A stretch of DNA of 43,239 nt from Polyangiaceae bacterium (GTDB taxonomy: Bacteria; Myxococcota_A; Polyangia; Polyangiales; Polyangiaceae), in NCBI GenBank assembly GCA_025353725.1, contig JANXOF010000090.1, positions 1 through 43,239 of the forward strand, in the 5' to 3' direction. This document shows, piece after piece, positions 8,925 to 17,725 of the stretch. Under the pieces are notes generated by a model. That model was not told the origin of the DNA. It saw nothing but the letters and a program-made list of their open reading frames with translations, and did no database searches. Both the position numbers and the translations under genes were made by a program. Position 1 is the first letter of the stretch. Every line of letters starts with the position of its first letter.

Positions 8925-9746
8925 TCAAGGTTTCGGATCGCTCGATGAGCTTCGCGTGATGGTTGTCCGGTAGGCCGACAGCGCGATGCCGCAACGCGCG
9001 CGAAAGCTCCTCGAAAAGTGCTCGAGGCTTCGGAAGCCCACGGCAAAAGCTACCTCGGTCACGCTTGCGCCGGTGGTCTCGAGGATCGCCCTTGCCCGCT
9101 CTATTCGAGCGTGACTCACTTGCTCGGAGAGCGACGTTCCTCGATCGCGCAACTTTCGCTGCATACTGCGCTCCGAAAACCCGAGTAGCTTGGCCAAGCG
9201 GGCGCTGTCGACATGAAGCAGGTTGTGTTCGAGAATGTGTTGAAGACGCGAAACAACATCCGCGTCGCTCTGAACGACGCACCGGCGGGTTTCATACTCC
9301 GACAAGTCAGAGGTACTTAGCCCCAAGGAGCGTGCTGCCGCGGACATGTCCGTCGTCATAGAAAAAGGGAAGGGAGCGGCGGTGATACCAAAGAAGCCGG
9401 CAGCTACCGCTCCCGTGAGCGTGCTGTCATGCACGACACATGAGTCGAGGACCATCTTGCGTAACTGATTTTCGTTGCTACGAAAGTAGTCGAGCAGCAA
9501 AGCGAAAGCCTGCGGGCTGACAAAAGTAAGATGTCGAACGTCGGCCAAGATGGCGTGGGCTTTCATTGTTTTGAAAGAGTCATTCCAAAACCGGAGTAAA
9601 CCTCGTAGCTCCTCGACCTCCAGCATTCCCCAAAGGGCATAAGCGTGTACGTCCGACGAAAAGACGGCGTAGAGCCAGTGTCGTTCGGAGTAATAGCCAC
9701 GGATTGCGCCGCTCCCAACCTCGCGAAGGCTCCGCAACGCGAGCAT
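8925..9746 (-). CDS. AraC family transcriptional regulator
   Basis: A 273-residue regulator. The C-terminal ~95 residues are a full AraC/XylS DNA-binding domain: first helix-turn-helix SARLAKLLGFSERSMQRKLR, linker SHARIERARAILETTGASV, second helix-turn-helix VAFAVGFRSLEHFSRSFRAR followed by CGIALSAYR. The N-terminal ~170 residues are an unrecognised sensory domain with no membrane segment; its region around MKAHAILADVRHLTFVSP is reminiscent of a STAS-like strand pattern. The start is uncertain. It is divergent from the amidase gene with 146 nt between, so it may regulate that gene; this is inferred from arrangement only. Confidence 0.9.
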   Translation of the reverse strand: MLALRSLREVGSGAIRGYYSERHWLYAVFSSDVHAYALWGMLEVEELRGLLRFWNDSFKTMKAHAILADVRHLTFVSPQAFALLLDYFRSNENQLRKMVLDSCVVHDSTLTGAVAAGFFGITAAPFPFSMTTDMSAAARSLGLSTSDLSEYETRRCVVQSDADVVSRLQHILEHNLLHVDSARLAKLLGFSERSMQRKLRDRGTSLSEQVSHARIERARAILETTGASVTEVAFAVGFRSLEHFSRSFRARCGIALSAYRTTITRSSSSDPKP

Positions 9747-9892
9747 GCGACCAACCTACCATTTGGAGCGCGAAGCGCGCACGTCGGATTCGGCGCCTGG
9801 CTTTTCACACGAAGCGATGCGCGAGGCTTCCGGCCCGCCACGGCTCGAGAGGGATCCGCAAGACACGGCGAAGTTCGATAGAGTGGCACGCG

Positions 9893-11203
9893 ATGAATCT
9901 TCCGTTCGACCTTAACGTCGAGGCTGCTGTCGCACGGATTCGAGCGCGTAACCCTCTCGTTCATGCCCTCATCACGACGCGCCACGAGGACGCCCTTCGT
10001 GATTCGTCTGCCCTCGCGAAAGAGGCGCCGCGGTCGCCTTTGCACGGGGTGCCTTATTCTCTAAAGGATGAATGGGAAACGAAAGGCCTCGCGACGACGT
10101 CGGGCTCCGCGCGTTATCGAACCCGGATTTCGACCTCGAGTTCGTCGGTCCATCTCGCCTTTGAGGCCGCAGGAGCCGTGCTTGTTGGCAAGAGCAACCT
10201 AAGCGACCTTGGGATCGCTCCCGAAGCCTCTTCCTACGTGGGCGGTGTAACCCGCAATCCTCACGATTTTTCGCGCACCGCGGGCGGTAGTTCAGGGGGT
10301 GCCGCCGCGGCGGTCGCCGACGGCATGGTCGGGTTCGACTGGGGTTCGGACATTGGCGGGAGCATACGGCTGCCTGCCGCGTTCTGCGGCGTCTTCGGCT
10401 TGCGACTGTCGAGCCAAACGTGGCCGATTACAGGCTTTTTTCCAGAAATTCCGCCCGCCATCGCGTGGCTATGCGGACAGGGGCCGTTGACTCGGACTCT
10501 CGACCAGATGGCGTGCGTACTCGATGCCGCGACGCCTCTTCGAACCGGACCGAACCGCCCATTCACCTTTCGCGGGGTGCGAATTTGGACTCCCGACAAA
10601 CTTGGTGACTGGCCTACCTTTGTAAGTGATGTCAGCCCCGCGCTCGCGCGATTGACGTCGGACGTACAAACGTCTCACGGGCTGCCCGGCACGACGTATA
10701 CGCGCAACGTTTTTCACGCGGTATGGGCGTCTCACCTCGACGATTTGCTTGCCGCCGACACTCTCGGCTTTAGGGAAGGACTTCAAGCCGTGATTTCAGG
10801 GGTACTCTTCCGCGGAAGGTGGGGAGACACACGCATCCACCCGGCAACGGCTGAGATTCTCGCGCTCATCACACTGGGTCGTTATACGCTGTATCGCAAT
10901 CCGAGAGCCGCACTTCGAAAAGCGCACGCCATTAGAGCTGCAATCGAGGCGATTTGGGACCGGGGTCACCTTATCGCGATGCCCGTATGCGTGTTTCCGG
11001 CGCCGCGCGTCGGGCGCTCGAATACCTACCCGCATCTCCTTTCGTGCACGATTCCCGGCAATTTGGCAGATGCCACTGGCTTGGCTATCCCGTTTGGCCA
11101 TTTCAAAAAGGGACTTCCGCGGTCGATACAGCTTCTCGGTCCCCCTGGAACGGAGCGCCTCCTCATCGACCTCGCTCGCGAGGCGCGCCGCGCGACCGGT
11201 TGA
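9893..11203 (+). CDS. Amidase signature family protein
   Basis: A 436-residue hydrolase. The catalytic lysine lies in HGVPYSLKDEW, the cis-serine in TAGGSSGGAAAAVADG, and the nucleophilic serine in GSDIGGSIRLPAAFCGVFG. Together these are the Ser-cisSer-Lys triad of amidase signature enzymes, which hydrolyse carboxamides. The ATG at 9893 gives the normal start; longer versions run into non-coding, Arg-rich sequence. It lacks the GatA C-terminal features and is distinct from the gatA further right. Substrate unknown. Divergent AraC regulator upstream. Confidence 0.9.
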   Translation: MNLPFDLNVEAAVARIRARNPLVHALITTRHEDALRDSSALAKEAPRSPLHGVPYSLKDEWETKGLATTSGSARYRTRISTSSSSVHLAFEAAGAVLVGKSNLSDLGIAPEASSYVGGVTRNPHDFSRTAGGSSGGAAAAVADGMVGFDWGSDIGGSIRLPAAFCGVFGLRLSSQTWPITGFFPEIPPAIAWLCGQGPLTRTLDQMACVLDAATPLRTGPNRPFTFRGVRIWTPDKLGDWPTFVSDVSPALARLTSDVQTSHGLPGTTYTRNVFHAVWASHLDDLLAADTLGFREGLQAVISGVLFRGRWGDTRIHPATAEILALITLGRYTLYRNPRAALRKAHAIRAAIEAIWDRGHLIAMPVCVFPAPRVGRSNTYPHLLSCTIPGNLADATGLAIPFGHFKKGLPRSIQLLGPPGTERLLIDLAREARRATG

Positions 11204-11347
11204 CGTCGAGCGTTGGCGTGGATGCGCTTCATAGGAGTACGAGAAGGAGGACGGCGCGACCGATGGATGCGACGCCCGCCTCTCCGTGCGAGACTTGTTC
11301 GCCGCCGCGTAGTACGACCCCGTTCTTCGCTGCTTAGGCGACTTCCC

Positions 11348-12676
11348 ATGACCTTTGCCTCGCTCTCCTTGTCCGCACCGCTGCTTCGTGCCGTCGAGGC
11401 GCAAGGGTACGCGTGTCCGACGCCGATTCAAGTTGCGGCGATCCCCGCCATTCTTCAGGGGCGCGATGTTTGGGCGTCGGCGAAAACGGGATCTGGCAAG
11501 ACCGCCGCGTTCGTGCTGCCGATGCTTCAGATCCTCGGGGAGGGGCGACGCGGGGTCGGGCAGCGCGTGCGTGCGCTCATCGTCGTACCGACGCGCGAGC
11601 TCGCGATGCAGATTGGCGAAGTCGTACGCCGATTCAGTCGGGCGATGCCCGCGCCGCTCAAAACGTGTGTGGTCGTAGGCGGCGTTTCGAAAAACCCCCA
11701 GCGGATGGATCTTCGCGGAGGAGCGGACCTCGTCATCGCCACGCCGGGCCGCCTTCTTGACCTCGCGGCAGACAACGCACTTCGCCTCGACGACCTCGAG
11801 CTTCTTGTTCTCGACGAGGCCGACCAACTCCTTTCGCTTGGTTTCAGCGACGAGCTCGCGCGTCTCCTCGCCATGCTCCCGCGTAGGCAAAACCTACTGT
11901 TTTCTGCAACGTTTCCCGAGGACGTCTGCGCGCTCGCGTCGCGGATCCTCGACGCCCCCGTGCGCATCGAGGCAGACCCGGCCGAGACGCTCCGAAGTGG
12001 CGTCATCACGCAGCGCGTGATCGAGGTCGACACGGCCAAACGAACGCGGCTACTTAGGCACCTTCTCGAGGTTCATGGGTGGTCTCAAGCCCTCGTTTTT
12101 GTGTCGAGTCGTCACGCCGCTGAACACGTCGCTGACAAGGTCAAGCGCGCAGGAATTGAAGCGGCCGCTCTCCACGGCGACCTCAGTCAAGGCGCACGCA
12201 CGAAGGCCCTAGCTGACTTCAAGAGCAAGCAAACGCGCTTGCTCATCGCAACCGACGTAGCCGCGCGGGGAATCGACGTTCCGCAGCTTCCCGCCGTCAT
12301 CAACTACGACCTGCCGCGGTCGTCGGTGGACTACGTTCACCGCGTTGGACGCACGGGCCGCGCCGGCGAATCCGGCACTGCGATTAGCTTTGTCACGGCG
12401 GATTCCGCGGCTCACTTTCGCCTCATTGAAAAGCGACATCACTTGTCCCTCGAACGCGAACGACTCCCGGGGTTCGAGCCGAGCGAGGTGAGCGCCGAGA
12501 GCGCTTCGCCATCGCCGCTAGACGCTGTCGAGAACGCTCCGCTAGCGCCGCTGGACGTTGTCGAGAACGCTCCGCCAGCGCCGCTGGACGTAGCGGGCGG
12601 CGTCAAAGGTCGACGAAAAAGCAAGAAGGACAAACTGCGCGAAGCCGCGGCGCGAGCCGCAGCGGTGAAGTCATGA
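11348..12676 (+). CDS. DEAD-box RNA helicase (RhlE-like)
   Basis: A 442-residue helicase with all family motifs in order: Q motif GYACPTPIQ, motif I AKTGSGKT, Ia PTRELAMQ, Ib TPGR, II DEAD, III SAT, IV ALVFVSSR, V ATDVAARGIDV and VI HRVGRTGRAG. The C-terminal tail holds a short imperfect repeat (APLDVVENAPPAPLDVAGG and a similar copy) and ends in a basic, probably RNA-binding stretch (KGRRKSKKDKLREAAARAAA). The ATG at 11348 is chosen because the core begins right after it. The stop overlaps the next start by 4 nt (ATGA), so the DUF455 gene is translationally coupled. Confidence 0.95.
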   Translation: MTFASLSLSAPLLRAVEAQGYACPTPIQVAAIPAILQGRDVWASAKTGSGKTAAFVLPMLQILGEGRRGVGQRVRALIVVPTRELAMQIGEVVRRFSRAMPAPLKTCVVVGGVSKNPQRMDLRGGADLVIATPGRLLDLAADNALRLDDLELLVLDEADQLLSLGFSDELARLLAMLPRRQNLLFSATFPEDVCALASRILDAPVRIEADPAETLRSGVITQRVIEVDTAKRTRLLRHLLEVHGWSQALVFVSSRHAAEHVADKVKRAGIEAAALHGDLSQGARTKALADFKSKQTRLLIATDVAARGIDVPQLPAVINYDLPRSSVDYVHRVGRTGRAGESGTAISFVTADSAAHFRLIEKRHHLSLERERLPGFEPSEVSAESASPSPLDAVENAPLAPLDVVENAPPAPLDVAGGVKGRRKSKKDKLREAAARAAAVKS

Positions 12677-13494
12677 CACTCGCGCACGAAGCAGAGCCTG
12701 CGCCGACTACCGGTACGATCGAGCGATGGGCGTGGGACTACATCTTGTCGTCAACGCTCGAGGCGAAGCTGACTCCGCCTCTAGTGCCCACCACATGGGA
12801 GGTCCTTCCGCCGGCTCGGCGCCTCATGGCGCCCGGTCGGCCGCCCGAGCTTCGCCTGGTCGCGAAGGCCGCAAAAACGCGTGGCCTTCAATCGGTGCAC
12901 GGCCGCGCGCGGGCGCTGCACACGTTTTTTCATCACGAACTCCAAGCGGCTGAACTTATGGCTTGGGCCGTGCTCGCGTTTCCTTCGTCGCCCGTCGACT
13001 TTCGCGCGGGTCTCGTCCGGATTGCCCTCGATGAGGTGCGGCACATGCGCATGTACGCGACTGAAATCGAACGGTTAGGACATGCGATTGGCGAGTTCTC
13101 TGTTCGTGATTGGTTTTGGGAGCGTATTCCGAGCTGCGTTTCTCCGTCCTCGTTTGTCGCGACTATGGGCTTAGGCTTCGAGAGTGCCAATCTCGAGCAC
13201 ACGGCTTCGTATTCCGCACGATTTCGTGACGCGGGAGATGTTGAGGGCGCGCGCGTTCAGGAGCTCATCGGACTCGAAGAGATCGCGCATGTTCGCTTTG
13301 GCGTGCGCTGGTTTCAGTATTTCAATGGTCATTTAGCCTTCGAGAACTGGAAGGCCGCGCTGCCGGCTCCGCTCTCTCCGTTGCTGATGCGTGGTCGTCC
13401 GTTCCGTCGTGAAGCGCGCGAGCGCGCAGGATTTCCCAAGTCTTTCCTTGACGAGCTTGAGGCATGGCAACCGATCGATTTGCCTGGGTCCTGA
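12673..13494 (+). CDS. DUF455 ferritin-like protein
   Basis: A 273-residue protein of the DUF455 family. A four-helix ferritin-like core is indicated by HHELQAAELMAWAVLAF, LDEVRHMRMYATEIERLG, the helix around LGFESANLEHT, and GLEEIAHVRFGVRWFQ. These supply the Glu and Glu-x-x-(R/A)-His residues expected for a di-metal (probably di-iron) site. No export signal. The reaction is not established for this family; oxygen activation or hydroxylation is possible. It overlaps the helicase by 4 nt and the ATP-grasp gene by 31 nt, so all three genes probably form one transcript. Confidence 0.85.
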   Translation: MTLAHEAEPAPTTGTIERWAWDYILSSTLEAKLTPPLVPTTWEVLPPARRLMAPGRPPELRLVAKAAKTRGLQSVHGRARALHTFFHHELQAAELMAWAVLAFPSSPVDFRAGLVRIALDEVRHMRMYATEIERLGHAIGEFSVRDWFWERIPSCVSPSSFVATMGLGFESANLEHTASYSARFRDAGDVEGARVQELIGLEEIAHVRFGVRWFQYFNGHLAFENWKAALPAPLSPLLMRGRPFRREARERAGFPKSFLDELEAWQPIDLPGS

Positions 13495-14357
13495 ATCTTG
13501 ACGCCGATCTCGAGCTCGCGATGGGCCCCGGATACACGCCAAGGCGAAGTGTGCGTGAAGCGATGCGCACGTTCGCGCCTGTCTTGGCGGGAACGCTCCT
13601 CGCGCCAGGAGACATCGTCATCGACGAGTCGTCGCAGCCGGGGTGTGCGCTAGGGTTTGTCGGTCGCGCGTTCTGTCCAACGCCGCATGCACGTGCGTTG
13701 CTCGCAAAAGCCTGCGCGACCGCTACGCCGCATCCGCCTGTTGAGGTGCTCCGGCGAGTCAACTCCCGTGCATTCTGCGCGGAGTTCTTTCCCCACTTGC
13801 CTGAAGCGTCGTTCGTCCTCGGTCTGGAGCGTGTAAGAGTCAAGCTTGCGACGGCGCCGCCGCCCTTTTCGCTCGGGGGCGCGTGGCGCGTCAAGAGCGC
13901 GTTCGGAATGTCGGGCAGGGGACAGCGCGTGGTCTCGCCTCGCACGATAGGCGACGCCGACTTAGCTTTCATACGGTCTCTTCTCGAACAGGGCGGTGTT
14001 CAGATTGAGCCGAATGTCGCCATCGTACAAGAATACGGGCTTCACGGAATGCTCTCGCGAGCGGGAGCCCCGTTGGAGCTCGGTGCTGTCGTGGAACAGC
14101 GTTGCGACGCGCGCGGTGCGTGGCTCTCGACAGCGCGCGCGTCAGCCCCGAACGACGTCGTAAGTCGATTAACCGAGCAAGCGAAGCAGGTAGCCTTCGC
14201 GTTGTTCCGAGAGGGCTACTTCGGCCCGTTCGGCGTCGACGCCTACACGTATCGCGATGAGCTTGCCGACATTCACTTTCACCCCTCAAGTGAAGTCAAC
14301 GCACGTTACTCCATGGGATTCGGCATCGGCTTTGCTCGCGCGCCCGACGCGGCGTAG
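13464..14357 (+). CDS. ATP-grasp domain protein
   Basis: A 297-residue protein with the ATP-grasp layout: a lysine strand WRVKSAFGMSGRGQRVV (phosphate-loop-like Gly-rich turn), a strand pair around VAIVQEYGL, then FGPFGVDAYTYRD and the metal-binding HPSSEVNARYSMGFGIGF, equivalent to the usual ExNxR. Family members ligate a carboxylate to an amine or thiol via an acyl-phosphate. The N-terminal ~150 residues should hold the preATP-grasp domain. The substrate is unknown. It starts inside the DUF455 gene in another frame (31-nt overlap) and its 3' end overlaps the convergent CDP-alcohol phosphotransferase by 52 nt. Confidence 0.75.
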   Translation: MATDRFAWVLNLDADLELAMGPGYTPRRSVREAMRTFAPVLAGTLLAPGDIVIDESSQPGCALGFVGRAFCPTPHARALLAKACATATPHPPVEVLRRVNSRAFCAEFFPHLPEASFVLGLERVRVKLATAPPPFSLGGAWRVKSAFGMSGRGQRVVSPRTIGDADLAFIRSLLEQGGVQIEPNVAIVQEYGLHGMLSRAGAPLELGAVVEQRCDARGAWLSTARASAPNDVVSRLTEQAKQVAFALFREGYFGPFGVDAYTYRDELADIHFHPSSEVNARYSMGFGIGFARAPDAA

Positions 14358-15391
14358 GTCGTATGACTATCAAGTCTTGCTACGGCTCGATGCGTGTCGC
14401 GCGCGTTTCTGGCGGCCGAAGTACCGAAGACGAAGAGCGCCGCGAGCGACGCGGTGACGTCGACCACGGGGCCAACGTCACCGCCCGCTAGCCGCCACGC
14501 GATGAGGCACACCAGGGCGGCGCAAAAAACGACCAAGCGCAGCTCAATCGTCGGAGGTACCGACGCCGTACGTACTGCAAGGCTACGGACGCCGAAAAAT
14601 ATGTTTGCGAAAGTACCAATCACGACCGCGCAAAGCGGTGAGATGACGTCAAGAAGCGCAGCGACCAACGTGCTACTTTGGATAAAGACGAGCGGCGCAA
14701 TGCGCAGAATGCGCTTGACCCCGCGAGCCTGAAGTACGCGCGCAACGTTTTGAATGATCGTCACTATTCCTCCCGCGCACACGAAACTCATGATCGCAAG
14801 ACGCGCGCTAAACGGGCCCACGCGCACGCGCTCCCAGACATCGACGCCTGCCCACGCACTGACAAGCAGCACGGCAGAGAGAAAGCAAAGCGATTCGATT
14901 TGTCCGAGTGTTCCGAGGTGGAGAACGCCTGTTTCTGCCTGCTCCCAGTACGTTGCTGCGCAGCCGGCGGGTACGACAAGCGCAATGGCTATCCACCAAG
15001 CCTGCGGCGCGCCGATCGCGATCGCGGAAACATATGCGATGTACGTGGTGTTCATTATGTCGAGTCCGTGGTCGAGCCACTCGCCCGTCGCTGAGGCACG
15101 GTTCGTGCGCCGAGCGTGCGCGCCGTCGGCGTTGTCGCACCAGTTATAGACGTGTAGGCAAAAGGCTGCCGCGACAAAACCCGCGCGAACCTTGCTTGGG
15201 GACGAGTCGTGGAAGAAAATGAAAAGGAGTACGACACCAAGCAGGTTGATGACGTGTCCGACGTGCGTAATGGCGTTCGGGTGAACCCTCTCGGGAATGA
15301 ACGGAAGAAGCGGCGTGACGAAGAAGTTTTTGTAGATCGGAAGGAGAAAGGAGCGATCTTTGACCGTGTAGACAAGGCCCTCGTCTGCCAT
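14306..15391 (-). CDS. CDP-alcohol phosphotransferase (EPT1/CPT1-like)
   Basis: A 361-residue integral membrane enzyme with about eight to ten hydrophobic segments. Residues 86-111 carry the complete signature D-x2-D-G-x2-A-R-x8-G-x3-D-x3-D (Asp86, Asp89, Gly90, Ala93, Arg94, Gly103, Asp107, Asp111), which binds metal and transfers a phosphoalcohol from CDP-alcohol to a lipid acceptor. The N-terminal FVTPLLPFIPERVHPNAIT stretch resembles eukaryotic-type choline/ethanolamine phosphotransferases more than PgsA. It may make phosphatidylethanolamine, phosphatidylinositol or similar lipids; the substrate cannot be told here. The 3' end overlaps the ATP-grasp gene on the other strand. Confidence 0.9.
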   Translation of the reverse strand: MADEGLVYTVKDRSFLLPIYKNFFVTPLLPFIPERVHPNAITHVGHVINLLGVVLLFIFFHDSSPSKVRAGFVAAAFCLHVYNWCDNADGAHARRTNRASATGEWLDHGLDIMNTTYIAYVSAIAIGAPQAWWIAIALVVPAGCAATYWEQAETGVLHLGTLGQIESLCFLSAVLLVSAWAGVDVWERVRVGPFSARLAIMSFVCAGGIVTIIQNVARVLQARGVKRILRIAPLVFIQSSTLVAALLDVISPLCAVVIGTFANIFFGVRSLAVRTASVPPTIELRLVVFCAALVCLIAWRLAGGDVGPVVDVTASLAALFVFGTSAARNARDTHRAVARLDSHTTYAASGARAKPMPNPME

Positions 15392-15525
15392 TTGGGTTTA
15401 GTTTGCCGGTACGAGTGCCACCGCGCAACCTCGAATACGCAACGAGACGGTGAGCGTCGGAGGTTCTTTTAGGGTTTCGCGGAACGTGGGAACCAAGAGG
15501 CGGCTCGCACTGTCAGCCTTGGTTC

Positions 15526-17080
15526 ATGCCTATTTATCCCGGACGGGTCCAATGGTTCGTGATTGGCGCACTTGCTTTCGCGCCTTCCTCCGCGGCGGCG
15601 GCAGACACCGTCGAGGCCACACGCTACGAGATGATTGAGCGCGCGCACTTTTTCGGTGAACGGCGTCACGAGCGTCGGGCGTAGCTGCGCGCCCTTCACG
15701 ATCGTGCCGAGCAAAGGCCAAGCGATGCTTGTCGAGCTGCGACCACGCGGCGTCGCCGTCATCGAAAGTGGGCTTGCTTCGGTGTGGCTCGCAAAAGACC
15801 GCTACCTCGTTCGAGCTACATTCTCCGCCGCCCCTCATCTCAAAGAAGCCCCGGCTCAGGCACACGTTGGCGTGCTTTTCGATAGCTCAAAGTCGAACCA
15901 TTCGGCGGAAGCGGGATTTGCGACAGTGCGCGCCTACCTCGGTCACATGCCAGGCGCGACGATAGACTTTCTCACGTTTGACCGCGAAGTGAGGTGGCCG
16001 TTAGGCCTAAAATTGCCGGTCGCACGTGCCCTCGCCAAGCTTGCCGCATTCGAGATTGATCTGCGGAACGGAAGCCGCCTAGACGACGCTCTCCGTCGGG
16101 CGGACGCGATTCTGCAAGCGAGTCCAGCGTCCGTGCGTCGCGTTGTGATGGTGACCGATATGCTTGCCCGGACCGAGCTTACTGCGGAGTTGTTAGGCAA
16201 ATTGGAATGGAAAAGCGGAGCGGTGCTGCATCTCGCGACCGTCGCCGAAGGGCCAGCGGCGCTGAATCGCGATGACAGTTCCAAGTGGTCTACGCTACCG
16301 CGGCGAACAGGAGGACTATTTTGGCAGGGCTCGACAGCCGCATTGACGGATAATGCCGCGCGAACGGTCTATAAAGGGTGGGCGCGCCCCAAGCGCATCG
16401 ACAAGCTCGTCGTCGAGGGGCTTGACGCGTCGTTCGACGCTCCAGCCTCGCTTGACGAGGGAGAGGCACTCACACACTTCGCCGTCGTCGAGACTCCGAC
16501 GCCGCGCGCCGTCGTCAGCGGCGAGTTGTGGTCTGCACCCTTCCGCGCGTCGGTTGTCTCGGACTCCGCAAGTGGAAAGCTCGCCGCGGCTCTTACGTTT
16601 GGCTCTGACTTCTGGAGTACGCTCTCAGAGCCTGAGCAACGTCGGCTCGCGATGCTCGGAGGCGTCGTCTCCCCCGTTACGAGCTACCTCGCGATCGAGC
16701 CTGGCGTGCGACCGTCCATTGAGGGGTTGAACCGGGAAAACGAGCCGAGGGGCTTCGGCGACGGAGTTGGAAGAACGGCCTCGTTCTACGGGCAATCGTG
16801 TGTAACTTGCCACGCAGCGAGAGCCGCCGTGGATAAGCGCGCTTGGCTCGACAGGCAAGTACTCGAAGCCATGCGCGCTTGCCCGAGCTCCGCACGAGAG
16901 CTTCGCGTCACCTTCGAGTCGACGCTCGATGAAGTCGTCGACGTCGGAGAAGTCGTTTTTTCCCCGAAGCGTGACGCGCGGGCAGAGGCGTGTGTGCGCG
17001 AGGGGCTCTGGAGCCTTGACCTACCGGAAAGCGCCTTCGATGCGAAATTCGAGGCCCACTCGGTCACGGTGCGACGTTAG
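15526..17080 (+). CDS. Exported VWA-domain protein with AgmX/PglI-like tail (frame break near start)
   Basis: The main frame (15635-17080) encodes a VWA-like domain with AHVGVLFDSSKSN (MIDAS-like D-x-S-x-S) and RVVMVTDMLAR, then YGQSCVTCHAA, and a C-terminal AgmX/PglI-like module (ACPSSARELRVTFESTLDEV ending in two conserved cysteine regions). This frame has no export signal. In frame 1 just upstream, an ATG at 15526 starts WFVIGALAFAPSSAAAADTV, a good cleavable signal peptide, which runs into the main frame at the T5 run at 15649-15653. Removing one T joins them. The gene is therefore probably 15526-17080 with a 1-nt indel. A periplasmic or outer-membrane, metal-dependent adhesion or scaffold role is inferred. 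Confidence 0.75.
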
Positions 17081-17083
17081 CCG

Positions 17084-17725
17084 TCACTTCTTCGAAGCGA
17101 CTGCTTTGTTGCGCGCGGCCCCGTACACGTCGGCATCGACGTCGGTGCCTGTCGACCAAGCTTCGAGCGCAGGAACGACGAGGGAACTCCACGCGGGCCC
17201 GAGGCGCAACGTCAAGAAGTCTCGGTAGAGTGCTTCGAGGATTTCTTCAATTTCCTGCGTCACGCTCATCCGTTCGTAGAAGTCCTCGTGAGCCTCGTCG
17301 TCCGCGAACGCGGCTGCGGTCTTCTTCTTCGCCGGGCGACGCGCTGGCTCGGTCACGCCCTCCGTGGGGCTCGCGTCCTCCGGTTCCTTTCGGGGTAACT
17401 TGAGGCCCGCAATGGCTGTGGCTTCGGCCTTGAGCGTGAACGTCGCGTCGTGGCCTCCCCATGACAAGTGCAGCGACGCGAGATCGGGCGTTTTGCCGCG
17501 GAGCAGGCTCTCTTTCGCCTCGCGGTGTTGACCCGGCATGGTGCCCTTGATCGTTGTCGTCTCTTGACCGGCGGAGAGCACGAGGCGACCCTCGATCCAA
17601 AACCCGAAAGCGCCGTGTTTTTTCGTCGTGAGCGTCGCGTCGAACACCTCGCTCTCGAACCAGAGCCAGAGCAGCCACTCGCGCCCAACGAACCGACGAA
17701 GCTGAATGCACTCGAAGCGATCCAT
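17084..17725 (-). CDS. RdgC C-terminal-domain-like protein
   Basis: A 213-residue soluble protein. Residues ~10-120 (FVGREWLLWLWFESEVFDAT, GFWIEGRLVLSAGQETTTIK, ASLHLSWGGHDATFTLKAEA) resemble the C-terminal portion found fused to RdgC in several deltaproteobacterial homologues. A charged, disordered linker (EPARRPAKKKTAAAFADDEA) precedes a helical tail. The start ATG at 17725 shares bases with the stop of the upstream gene (TAATG), so the two are coupled; the longer frame extending to 17929 is overlap with that gene. It is likely to act with the N-terminal half on DNA ends or RecA filaments. Confidence 0.65.
   Translation of the reverse strand: MDRFECIQLRRFVGREWLLWLWFESEVFDATLTTKKHGAFGFWIEGRLVLSAGQETTTIKGTMPGQHREAKESLLRGKTPDLASLHLSWGGHDATFTLKAEATAIAGLKLPRKEPEDASPTEGVTEPARRPAKKKTAAAFADDEAHEDFYERMSVTQEIEEILEALYRDFLTLRLGPAWSSLVVPALEAWSTGTDVDADVYGAARNKAVASKK

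Noticed and set aside
10796-11890. Minus-strand frame of 364 aa across the amidase and helicase genes
   Set aside because: Extremely Arg-rich and antisense to two genes with clear motifs.
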